From Rhabdophis nuchalis (taxonomy: Eukaryota; Chordata; Lepidosauria; Squamata; Natricidae), in the NCBI GenBank assembly GCA_039707465.1, contig CM077646.1, positions 76,470,715 through 76,534,714 on the forward strand: a DNA stretch of 64,000 bases. The letters run 5' to 3'. The notes beneath the pieces were generated by a model that did no database searches, was not told the origin of the DNA, and was given only the letters and a program-made list of their open reading frames with translations. The translations under genes were made by a program, and so were the position numbers. Shown here in pieces: positions 50,151 through 59,726 of this stretch (its first letter is position 1; each line of letters begins with the position of its first letter).

Positions 50151-50285
50151 CAAGGGTCTGCAAAGTCGGCTCTTTTAAGACTGGTGGACTTCAACTCCCA
50201 GAATTCCCCAGCCAGCTATGCTGGCTGGGGAACTCTGGGAGTTGAAGTCCACCAGTCTTAAAAGAGTCGACTTTGCAGACCCCTG
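50151..50285. mobile_element. Foldback hAT-like MITE 0.7 kb upstream of the ERC2 exon
   Basis: Same family as the element at 57002. The arms are about 63 bases with a short TATGCT-like centre, and the 8-bp duplication ACCTAGTG is perfect on both sides (50143-50150 and 50286-50293). In the ERC2 pre-mRNA it would fold into a long, near-perfect hairpin. Confidence 0.9.
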
Positions 50286-50859
50286 ACCTAGTGTAAAATG
50301 GTAAAACTTGCATTTGAGGGATGGATGAATATGTTTGTAGTTAAACTTGTAAAAACAGACTTCAAAAATCATATTTTAATAATAAAAACACTGGTAAGTA
50401 ACTGCCTAAGCAACTTGAGGCATGCTGTAGATTTTTCTAACTTATTATGGAAAATAGCAAGATTTAAACTGAGTTCCTTAGATTCTTTATTAGATCAGGG
50501 TAATATATCAATTGAACATTAGTGAACTTGAATTCTGCTGTTCCAAGAAAACTTGCACAAGTTCACATATGGTTTTGCAGAGATGATCTTAATTTATACC
50601 ACATTCTATATATGCACCAGGTATATATGTAAATAGTAGTATTCATGCACCATTCTTTATAAAATATCCGATATTCACTTGCCAATGATGTCATAAATTA
50701 AATTACAAGAATATTATACAAATCAACCCAGAAAAAATGTTTGAGAATACCATGTATATACAAGTAAAATTCAACATGTGTTCAAGAAGCTTAATGTGAT
50801 TTCTTCTTGGTTCTACATTTTACAAAAAAAATTCTAAAAAATGTTTGCCCAGAGGTTTG

Positions 50860-50860
50860 A
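50860..50860 (+). promoter_or_regulatory. Candidate distant branch-point adenosine for the ERC2 exon
   Basis: The sequence GTTTGACTTT fits the loose mammalian yUnAy consensus. It lies directly 5' of the CTTT array. AGs occur just upstream, in CCCAGAGG at 50848-50855, so branch points further 5' would have AGs inside the exclusion zone. This is inferred from sequence only. Confidence 0.4.

Positions 50861-50956
<96 letters not shown>
50861..50956 (+). repeat. (CTTT)23 microsatellite serving as the ERC2 polypyrimidine tract
   Basis: Twenty-three uninterrupted CTTT units (50861-50952) run into CTTC and then the AG at 50957-50958 that ends the intron. The tract contains no AG. The nearest upstream branch-point-like sequence with no AG between it and the splice site is TTGAC, with its A at 50860, about 98 bases from the splice site. 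Confidence 0.9.
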
Positions 50957-50958
50957 AG

Positions 50959-51106
50959 ACAGGAAGCATTGCTTGCTGCCATTAGTGAAAAAGATGCAAA
51001 CATTGCCTTGCTTGAGCTGTCTGCTTCAAAGAAAAAGAAAACGCAGGAAGAAGTGATGGCTTTGAAAAGAGAAAAAGACAGATTGGTCCATCAGCTAAAA
51101 CAACAG
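50959..51106 (+). CDS. ERC2: ERC2 internal coding exon (ELKS/CAST2 coiled coil)
   Basis: This exon belongs to a presynaptic active-zone scaffold that binds RIM, liprin-alpha and bassoon/piccolo through long coiled coils. The first base completes a codon begun in the previous exon; the next 147 bases encode 49 residues from QEALLAAISEKDANIALLEL to DRLVHQLKQQ, with no stop. The heptad-like, Lys/Glu-rich composition fits a coiled coil. The exon is bounded by TTCTTCAG at the 3' splice site and CAG|GTTGGG at the 5' splice site, so it enters in phase 2 and leaves in phase 0. SASKKKK, EEVMAL and VHQLKQQ are the ERC2 forms as I recall them; ERC1 has SSSKKK, EEVAAL and VQQLKQQ, so ERC1 is the main alternative. 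The family sequence continues with TQNRMKLMADN, which is not found in the remaining 12.9 kb. The acceptor pyrimidine tract is entirely a CTTT microsatellite. Identification is from memory of the family, not a search. Confidence 0.92.
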
Positions 51107-51496
51107 GTTGGGAATCTTTTCTCCCCATTTCTTTCTAGGGACTCTGAGATTATTCTCTCAGTTTTCTTCTGACTTTAAGTTAAGCCTTAAAACAAACCTT
51201 GTGACAGCTGGAGGAAAAGTGAGGATCAAAATACATGTCATCTCCCTACTATTTTACTGGTCTTTAGCTGAATGTAGAGTTAGCTTATTCCATATAGTGT
51301 ATATCTTGTTTTCCCTTTTTCTTCATATCTAACTACTGATTATACAATAGTAGACAGTAAGATTTTGAGATATGTTTCTCATACAGAATCCCACTAACTT
51401 TATTCCCTGTATATTATTGCATTATTTGCTTATTTGGATGGTCCAATTGTGAACCTTTTCCAGGTTTATCTGGAAGTTATATACAGTATGTAACTG

Positions 51497-51560
51497 CATT
51501 TCAGCACAAACCTAGCTATAATTTGGTTCATTTCAGCACAAACCTAGCTATAATTTGGTT
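51497..51560. repeat. Perfect 32-bp tandem duplication
   Basis: A 32-bp unit starting CATTTCAGCACAAACC and ending TAATTTGGTT occurs at 51497-51528 and again at 51529-51560 without a mismatch, so it is likely recent. Confidence 0.92.
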
Positions 51561-51585
51561 CAGTTATAATTACCAGTTGTACATC

Positions 51586-51610
51586 TGTGTGTGTGTGTGT
51601 GTGTGTGTGT
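51586..51610. repeat. (GT)n microsatellite
   Basis: About 12 GT units, followed by ATACGCATGCACACACAT. Confidence 0.9.
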
Positions 51611-52585
51611 ATACGCATGCACACACATCCTTGTCCCCAAAGTTTGTTTGCAATTAATTAACAAAATATGTTTGGGTTTTTCCCCTTACTGTTTAAAAAC
51701 ATTACAACCCACTGTTCAGTATGATTTATTGTTTTCAATATTTGATTTGAACTAGAGGAACCTGAATTTAGAATGTCATAACCTTACCTAGCTTATATAA
51801 GTGAGAACTCAAAGCAAATTAACTACTAATCAAATTAACAAATAAAATGAATATTTATGCCTTGGGATAAAAATATTAGAACTAATTATTCATTTCTAAC
51901 AATCAAATTTATCATGTCATTTTTTCAATTTTTGTTGGGAACACACTGTATATTTTTCAGCTACTATACATGTTATAATCATTAGCTTTCACCAATCAGG
52001 AGGGACATGGATCTATTGACAGGAATTTGGGCTGACAGCATCAGGTTATTAGAGATGCCTGGTAAGATGGTCTTACCTAGTTGTCTTCAAACAGCTTGAT
52101 CCTATTGGACTTAATGAATTGAACAGAGCCCTCAGTACTATCAGCACAACTAGCTGTCAATTAGATCTATGCCCATCCTAGTTGATGAAAGCCTCCAGGA
52201 TGGAGACCTCTAGATAGGTTCAGGCAGTGATAAATGCACTGTTGCAAGAGACATGTTCCTGGGACCTTACCTACGTTGTTCAGGTAGTCTGCAGGCAAGC
52301 AGGATTCATGGATTCATCCCAGTTATCTTTACATTACTAGAAATTTCTTAAATGTCTGAGATAATGATATTTCTCCATTTATAATTGTCTCAAGAGTCCA
52401 ATATAGAATTTAGAAATTATTCTCTAGTACTCCACTCCTCTTTATTTGCGTCAAATAAGAGGAGGTTCACACCCATGCTGAAGTTATCTGGTTTGTTGCT
52501 GCTCCCACCTTACAATGTCTTTCATAATATCTCCCATGAATGATTAGTGGTCATTTAGAAGCAAAATATATACCCCTACTTTTTA
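51611..52585. other. Unique intron
   Basis: No feature supported. Confidence 0.5.
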
Positions 52586-52812
52586 GAGCCGTGGTGGCGC
52601 AGTGGTTAGGATGCAGTTCTGCAGGCTACGTCTGCTTACTGCAGTTTGGCAGTTCAATTCTTACCAGCTCAAGGTTGACTCAACCTTCCATCCTTTCGAG
52701 GCAGGTAAAATGAGGAACCATATTGTAGGCAGCAATATGCTGATTCTGTAAACAACTTAGAGAGGTCTGTAAATCACTGCAAAGTGGTATATAAGTCTAA
52801 GTGCTATTGCTA
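52586..52812 (+). mobile_element. Second tRNA-derived SINE
   Basis: Begins GAGCCGTGGTGGCGCAGTGG (box A) with box B-like GTTCAATTC, then GGTTGACTCAACCTTCCATCC, and ends GTGGTATATAAGTCTAAGTG with a GCTATT tail. A minus-strand copy is at 35996. I do not assign a family name. Confidence 0.8.
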
Positions 52813-53114
52813 GAATGCCAGTAAATAGAAAGCAAATCCTAAAATTATCCTCGCGACTATGGGGCCTAGCTTTTACTGACATTGATGCCATGAAGGTATC
52901 GATAGAATTTGATCCCTGAACGCAAGGAGGTCCATTGATGAATTGTACAGATTTGTCCCAACTATTTAAAAAGTATAGAAAGCCTGAAATTAAAAACAAC
53001 AATAAACCCCTCCAAAAAGCCCTACCTTTGTTAAACAAGACACATACCATTTCCCCACTTTTATGTATTTTCTTGTGCTACGTAACTTTCCATAGATCAC
53101 TTTATATTCTAGAC

Positions 53115-53248
53115 CAGGGGTGTCAAACTCATGTCATCATGGCAGCATCATGTGACGTATCAGGACTTTTCCCCCTTCACTAAACCGGGTGTGGGTATGG
53201 CCAGCATGGGATGCATCTTCCCCAGGGGCTGGGAGTTTGACAGCCCTG
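53115..53248. mobile_element. hAT-like MITE (CAGGGGTGTCAAACTC ends)
   Basis: CAGGGGTGTCAAACTC and GGGAGTTTGACAGCCCTG are inverted. The left flank is TTCTAGAC, but the right flank GGAATTCC does not match it, so one side may be altered. Confidence 0.65.
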
Positions 53249-55199
53249 GGAATTCCGGGAATTGTCTATGTTCCTGAGTAGTCACCCAAATCTCTATTGT
53301 TGAAAAGCTTCCTTTATGAAAAATGGATGGCCTTGGGTGCCAAAGATTTGTCATATAAAGGGCAGATCTCATTTTTCTTTCTGAGAAAGTATGAAAAGGA
53401 ATAATACTTTATTTTCATGATTAGCAACCTTGAGACTTCCCAATACTGAAGGTTTGTATATTTAAAACTTAGGGCCATTGCTCCCCAATCAGCTTTGGAA
53501 CATATCACAACATTGGTTTGTTTCTGAAACAGAATTTTGGACTTGTGGATCAGGATCAGGCTTATCTCTTTACTGGTTTTCTTTCATTCTTTTGCAAACT
53601 GTGATCACCTGACCATACTTGTGAATGTATGTATAGAAGACCAAGTAAAGCTAACTTTCCTCCATACCATGTGAGATTCAGAAGAGGAAAGGGAAGGGTA
53701 GAAGAGCCTATTTTTATCTATATCTTTTTAAAGAGCTGTGCCATATTAAGGGCTCTCCTACTCCTATTTCCCTAAGCATGTCCATCCAACTACATTTGTG
53801 GGAAGAAGGGGTTAGGGGTATCCTTACAAAGAGCTGCATTGTCTGCAAGCATCTGCAGGTACTTTTCTAGAGAAAGAAAGTACAAGATAAATGGATTTTC
53901 CTCCCCCTTCCTCCTTGGATACTCATCAGAATTCAGTCACTTACCCCTCTCTGAAATGACAAGTAGAAGATTGTTCAGTCATTATTATCAGGAAGTTTCC
54001 TACTCTTTTTATTTGCAAAGTTTGTAACACATAATTTAAATATGGTATCAAATGTTTTAAATCTTCAGACAGAAAGTGGTAGGATTTTTGTTAATGTATC
54101 CACATGAGTGATATTTCAGATTGAAATACATGTCCTGAAACATATGGATATATTAGTGACTTAGAATAATGTTGCTGAAATATCATAATTCTGTAAAGGG
54201 TTAGTATGCATTACTCTTTAGGAGCAATGCATTGTCTTTCTGTGGAAGGATTTGGTGACTTGAAGACTTCTGTTTATCCACTTATCGATGAAACAGATCT
54301 CAGAGGGACTTGCTTTTGTTTGCATTGCAAATCATACTGAAGAAATCCATAAAAATGTTGGTCTCTCTCTGATTAGAAAAAGTCTAGAATGACAGGCAGT
54401 ATTTAATTATGCTTCCTTTTCCTAATGCTCTTAATTCTTTTCCTTTAAAAAAATAAAGTATTCTTATTATGAAGGTAACTGCTGATGTCAGGAACCAATT
54501 CCTGATTCATGATGGGTGGAATTTATATTTATGGATCACCCAACATTTCAAAAATGTTGAAAGTATTCCTTCAAATGCTACAATGTCCAACCAAGATTAA
54601 CAAAGAAACCTATATGGACCTTGTAAGAATAAATCCATGAAAAATCAAAATAATGCTGCAGTAATTGTCAACAAAATAAAATACACTTGTTAATAATTGT
54701 AATAAATTCATGTATTATTTATTTAGGATGGAGAAATAATATCTGGGGACATACCTCTGTCTGTATAATGTTAGTGTGATATCTACCTTTTTAGAAATAA
54801 CCCTTACATTAAATTGTCTATATAGTAAGTAATTGAATGAGTTGTTTTAGGGATTTCCAGAGGTCTCACCATACCCAATTGGAATTTTAAACTTTCCATA
54901 AACATGTTTATGGAAAAGAACATAGAACTACTTTTGTCATACACATCTAAATCAGCTTTGTACCAATTAATTTAGGAATAAGCAAATTTTGTTTTGTTTG
55001 CCTTTTACGGTAATGCAAAATGACCCAATTAGCATTTTTCAAAGGTCATGCAACTGGCATGGAATCAGTGTCCATTTTGGCAGGTATTTATTTTTTGAAA
55101 TAAAAAATTTCAAAAAAAAATGCACAAAACTGGAATGCACTGAAAAATACATAAAGTGTCTAGCTACTTGTTGATAGTTAAGCATATATTTATCTGTAA
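53249..55199. other. Unique intron
   Basis: No feature supported. Confidence 0.5.
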
Positions 55200-55262
55200 T
55201 TGTATAGTTTCTTACTTGAGCAGGGGGTTGGACTAGAAGACCTCCAAGTCTCTTCCATTCTT
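55200..55262 (+). mobile_element. CR1 3' end fragment
   Basis: CTTGAGCAGGGGGTTGGACT followed by AGAAGACCTCCAAGTCTCTTCC is the CR1 3' terminus; the rest is missing. Confidence 0.65.
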
Positions 55263-55463
55263 ATATAGAAATGTATACAAATAATATAAGTAATTCAGAC
55301 ACATTTTAAAAATAAATTGTGCTTTACAAATAGGGAAAAGTGGAAAGATTAAAAAGAAAACCAGGCTGATGCATCCTTTAGTTAATTTCCAAAATAATTT
55401 GTCAACCAGCAAATTATTTGACATGCAAATTTTGTTCAGTTTGTACGTTGAAGTGTACTAGAC

Positions 55464-55584
55464 CAGAGGTCCCCAACCTTTACAACTTTAAGTCTGAAGG
55501 ACTTCAGCTCCCAGCAAAGCTGGCTGGAGAAGTCTGGGAGCTGAAGTCCTTCAGACCTAAAGTTGCAAAGGTTGGGCACCTCTA
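55464..55584. mobile_element. Foldback hAT-like MITE (CAGAGGTCCCCAACC ends)
   Basis: Same subfamily as the element at 16983. The inverted arms meet at CCAGCAAAGCTGGCTGG, and the 8-bp duplication TACTAGAC is perfect (55456-55463 and 55585-55592). Confidence 0.88.
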
Positions 55585-55705
55585 TACTAGACAGTAGACT
55601 AGCATGTATAGATATTGAATTTTACTAAGAGAAAATCCATAAACTATTGTCATCTTAAAATATTATTTAGATTAGAGGGAAGAAGAACTATCTTACTGTT
55701 ATGTT

Positions 55706-56036
55706 CATTGGTGGGATTCAATTTTTTTTACTATCGGTTCTGTGGGTGTGGCTTTGTGGGTGTGGCAGGGGAAGGATACTGCAAAATCCCCATTCCATCC
55801 CCACTCCTGAGGGAAGGATACTGCATTCTCTCCACACTCCAGTAACCTGCTTTCCATTTCCATTCTCCTGTGCAGGGCAATAAAAGAAGGCCCAGCTGAT
55901 CAGCTGGGACTCAGGAGGCAGTGAATAGATTGGGGCAGGGCCACCCAGAGGTGGCATTTGCCAGTTCTCCAAACTAAGCAAAATTTCTGCTACCGGTTCA
56001 CCAGAACTGGTGAAAACTGGCTGAATATCACCTCTG
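55706..56036. mobile_element. hAT MITE (CATTGGTGGGATTCAA...CACCTCTG)
   Basis: 331 bp with a perfect duplication GTTATGTT (55698-55705 and 56037-56044). The interior shares GGGGAAGGATACTGC with the copy at 25650. Confidence 0.9.
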
Positions 56037-56044
56037 GTTATGTT

Positions 56045-56960
56045 ACAAACCAAGATTTCTGTATGTAATATTTATTCTGTCTTTCTTGACTTTATATCTA
56101 CAGGATATAGTGAAGCACAGATTGACTTAAAACATGAGGCAATGCTATTACACCTTGTGGATTACCACAATATAACAAATTGATTCAAAGCAATTTGTTG
56201 TGATTGGATTAATGCCAAATGGATTGATTCCATCAGAATGTGTAATGCACCACAGCAATATACTGAGGTTGAATTACCAAAACCAAATATGTCTAGGTTT
56301 GTTTCATTCACATAATATTTGGTAGGCTATTAAGGATTGTCTATTAGGTAGATCCTAATTGCCTCTGTATTGTGTTTCTACATGCTTCTTTAAAGGTATT
56401 TCCAAGGTTAAACACTAGTTAAAGTTCCTGAGAACAATGACTTTTATTATGTATAGTACATATTCCAGGTGCCAAATTATAAACATACATTTATTTCTCT
56501 TATATTTCTGAAATGCCTCCTTTAGATTGATTATGCATCATGAAATCAGTGTTAACTCTTAATGACCATAGTTAATAAAAAAATCAATATTGATCTTGTT
56601 TATACTGTTTAGTTGCTCATTGTCAGGTTGAGCCACCAACTGTTTCTGAAGGGCAAAAATGGACATCACTCTCTATTAATCCCCCCCTCACTATTAAATT
56701 GGCTACTTTCAAGGCATATTTTTCATGATATGTCATCTTCATGGCTCCTGGATACACTAATGCACTTAGTTTGTTGCAAGCTAATTCCAGCAATTCATTG
56801 GTTATTATACAGAAACAGGAATAGCATCATGATCTCCATTCACATTTAGTGTTAACTTGATTCAAACACTTCTATTTCAAATGCTAGGAAAAATAACAAC
56901 ATGGTGCATCTCAGTTTAAAAAAAAATACAACAAAGACTACCCCAGGAAAAGAAAAATAG
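56045..56960. other. Unique intron
   Basis: No feature supported. Confidence 0.5.
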
Positions 56961-57547
56961 TTATATGCGAGACCGCCTCTTGCCCCATACATCCCTTAGA
57001 CCAGGGGTCTGCAAAGTCGGCTCTTTTAAGACTGGTGGACTTCAACTCCCAGAATTCCCCAGCCAGCTGGCTGGGGAATTCTGGGAGTTGAAGTCCACCA
57101 GTCTTAAAAGAGCCGACTTTGCAGACCCCTGCCTTAGACCGATACGCTCCCACAGAGAGGGCCTTCTCAGGTGCCGTCGGCCGGACAATGCCGACTGGTG
57201 ACACCCAGGGGAAGAGCCTTCTCTGTGGCGGGCCCAGCCCTTTGGAACGACCTACCCCCTGAATTACGCACCATCACCGACCTCCGCCTCTTCCGCCAAT
57301 GTCTAAAGACATACCTGTTCCAACAAGCCGGCCTAGCCTAACCGCCCACGGGGACTTTTTTAGAAAGTTTTAAATTGGGTATTTTAAAATTTGGCTTTTA
57401 GCATAGGATAGGATAGTTTAATATATATTTTAAATTATGTATTTATCTTTTGTATTTTATATGTTTTTAAATTTCCTGTGCGCCGCCCTGGGTCCTCTGT
57501 GGAGAAGGGTGGGATATAAATATAAATAAAATAAAAAATAAAAAATA
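56961..57547 (+). mobile_element. 5'-truncated L2 LINE split by a foldback MITE
   Basis: The coding tail can be read in pieces: RDRLLPHTS before the MITE, then RSHREGLL, and TPRGRAFSVAGPALWNDLPPELR and LFQQAGLA after it. It ends with the L2 3' tail, GCGCCGCCCTGGGTCC, GGGTGGGATATAAATA and an A-rich repeat. A MITE occupies 57002-57131, and removing it with one copy of its duplication restores the L2 order. A frameshift lies near 57190. It is related to the L2 at 61906-62580. Confidence 0.8.
57002..57131. mobile_element. Foldback hAT-like MITE (CAGGGGTCTGCAAAG ends)
   Basis: An almost complete inverted repeat whose two arms of about 62 bases meet at AGCCAGCTGGCT. The 8-bp flanking duplication CCTTAGAC is perfect (56994-57001 and 57132-57139). 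It sits inside an L2 copy. It is too short to encode a transposase, so it must have been moved in trans. Confidence 0.9.
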
Positions 57548-58983
57548 AGCTTGCTCCATCCGTTTCTCCTCCTATTGATAGGCCAATAAGGCAAATGTAC
57601 TTTGTCTTATTTTATTTATGCATATTCTTTTTATTCCAGCAGACCTTTGGCAGATAAGTGAGTTGGCTGTTAAGTTAGTTTAGCTTTTAGTTGGGCAAGC
57701 AAAGTGAGTTGTCACTGCACTTACTGCTTTTACTCTTTTTAATCTTATTATAATAGCCACCTTGAGTGCCGTTCTTTGTTAGAACTTTGGAATAATTGTT
57801 CAACAAATACGTACAGGTCTCTTTTGTTTATTGCATGTTTATAAGTCTGTTATATTTTAAATCTGACCTTCCTCCAAGAGGTTTGAGTTAGCATACATGC
57901 TTTGCCAAGAAAAATAACAACCAGTTCCATTTCCAAGGAGGACGAGAATCCAAGTTAGACATTCCATCCATTATATAAAACTGCTTTTTAAATTCTCCTG
58001 CCATTTAGGGTGGATAGATGTCCTTCTGTTTTACTGAAATTTATTTGCCTTTCTACTGTGCATTATCTTTCAGATTCATAGCAGAAGGTGAGATCTGCTG
58101 CCCAATAAATATGTTCAGGATAGCACAACTGAGGAGGGAGCATTGTTCGTATGAAAAAGCTAAATTGAACTTTCTGCAAAACTTAACTGTTGAGAAATTA
58201 TTGCAATCAAATAGAAAATCCATTTTTAGTTAATAAAGGCCCTTTCTTAAACATACTTAAACCCTTAGTTTCAATAGTGCATCACGTATAGGAAACTAGA
58301 TTAAAACTCTGCAACCCAAAATATTCTAGGCAAACTTAACTGGGGAGGTCTGATAGACCTCAATGCGATTGGAGGATACTTTTAAATGTGACGTATTTAA
58401 GACTCTTTAAATCATATGCCTGTCAGCATTTAGTCTGTTCTTTTAACCACAGGAAAAATGTAATGAAGAAAGCAGAGGGTGTCTTAGGGAATGGGTCTGA
58501 AGAGAGCAGGTTGAAAGACGACATAAATCAAATATATTGTAGCTGTGCATCAATAAAAGAGTTATTCTGAAACGTTGCAGCCAAAGTCAAAACCTTTCCA
58601 GAATCCTATGTATTAATGTAGTTAATGTACTTGTGGCCAAAATGTTATACTGAGGCACCCATTTTCATTGAAGTAGCAGTCTGGCAGTCTACCAAGAAGA
58701 GCTAGAACTGGTTTTGGACAAGCTTTAGGGACGTTTAGCTTGAGGACCACTATTAAATATATTCATGATCACAATGATAGCCCTGAATTAAAGTAGGCAA
58801 CTCAAGAGTTAGGCTCTTGACTAAAGCAATTGCAATCTTTGAAAAAACATTTTTTTTTAAAAAAGTAGTTTAAATGTTTTACTTTGAAAGAACTGCAGAA
58901 ATATTTTTTCTCTCTCTCTCAATTAAGGATGCTGATACTAGAAAGCCAAGAATCAGAGAAATGGGCTGCATTTCAGAGCTGTA
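57548..58983. other. Unique intron
   Basis: No feature supported apart from a short CTCT run at 58908. Confidence 0.5.
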
Positions 58984-59724
58984 CAGGTAGTCTTTGACTT
59001 TACAATCACAATTGAGCAACAAATTTCTATTGCTAAGTGAGACATTTGTTAAGCCCCATTTTACAATCTTTCTCGCCACAGTTGTGAAGGGAATCACTGC
59101 AGTTGTTAAGTCAATAGCAATTCAGTGGTGGGATTAAAATAACTTAACAACTGGTTCTCTGCCTTAATGACCAACTGAGTAGGTATGGCTCAGTGGTCAC
59201 GTGACCATGTGGGTATGGCCAACTCAATGTCACTCAGGTCGATGGGCATTATTACAATGTAATAAGGGTTAACCAGAGAGGCAGTTTCAGTAATCAGGGC
59301 AATAAAGATTAGGCTAGAAACAACACTAGAATGTTTCCTTCCTGCTTGCCTTACAGGATTAGCCCTTTAAAGTGGAAAAAACACAATAAAATTTCTTCCA
59401 ACTACCAGTTCTCCGAACTGCTTGGGACGTTAACAACTGGTTCTCCTGAATAGGTGCCAGCTGACTGAATCCCACCACTGTGTAACATAGTGGTTAAGTG
59501 AATCTGACTTCTTCATCGACTTTACTTGTCAGAAGGTTGCAAAGGTGATCCCGTGACACTGCAACCATCAGAAGGATGAGTCAGTTGCCAATTGTCTGAA
59601 TTTTGACCAGATGAATATGGAGCTGTTGCAATGGTTGTAAGTGTGAGAAATGATCATAGGCACTCTTTTTTCAGTGTAATGTCAAATGGCCACTAAACAG
59701 ACTATTGTAAGTCGAGGACTACTG
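58984..59724. mobile_element. Tc1/mariner (Tigger-like) MITE interrupted by a hAT MITE
   Basis: The ends CAGGTAGTCTTTGACTT and AAGTCGAGGACTACTG are inverted and flanked by TA on both sides. The interior carries the family's GTTAAGTGAATC and TTGTCAGAAGGTTGCAAA motifs. The nested hAT MITE is at 59123-59480. TA duplication and CAGG termini fit TcMar-Tigger; the family name is not certain. Confidence 0.75.
59123..59480. mobile_element. hAT MITE nested in a Tigger-like element
   Basis: Ends CAGTGGTGGGATT and AATCCCACCACTG are perfect inverted repeats. The flanking 8-mers TAGCAATT and TGTAACAT are poor matches, but both sit at the TAGTAACA-like position of the host element, which suggests a decayed duplication. 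Confidence 0.78.
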
Positions 59725-59726
59725 TA

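Larger units (their letters stand above)
1..50958 (+). other. ERC2: ERC2 intron upstream of the exon (partial)
   Basis: This stretch is inferred to be intron because it precedes an ERC2 exon and no other coding exon could be recognised in it on either strand. Open frames here are short, or lie in simple repeats or transposable elements. Very long introns are normal for ERC2 in vertebrates. A small exon or an intronic non-coding RNA could have been missed by eye. Confidence 0.75.

Noticed and set aside
50791..51056. Poly-Phe/Leu/Ser frame running into the ERC2 exon
   Set aside because: It reads the intronic CTTT array, in a different frame from the exon. The splice acceptor and the ERC2 frame explain the coding part.
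50959..51106. ERC1 as the gene identity
   Set aside because: The exon has SASKKKK, EEVMAL and VHQLKQQ, which I recall as ERC2; ERC1 has SSSKKK, EEVAAL and VQQLKQQ. Not excluded without a search, but less likely.
56938..57204. Open frames on both strands with the same KVGSFKTGGLQLPEFPSQ-like stretch
   Set aside because: The identical peptide on opposite strands comes from the foldback MITE palindrome at 57002-57131.
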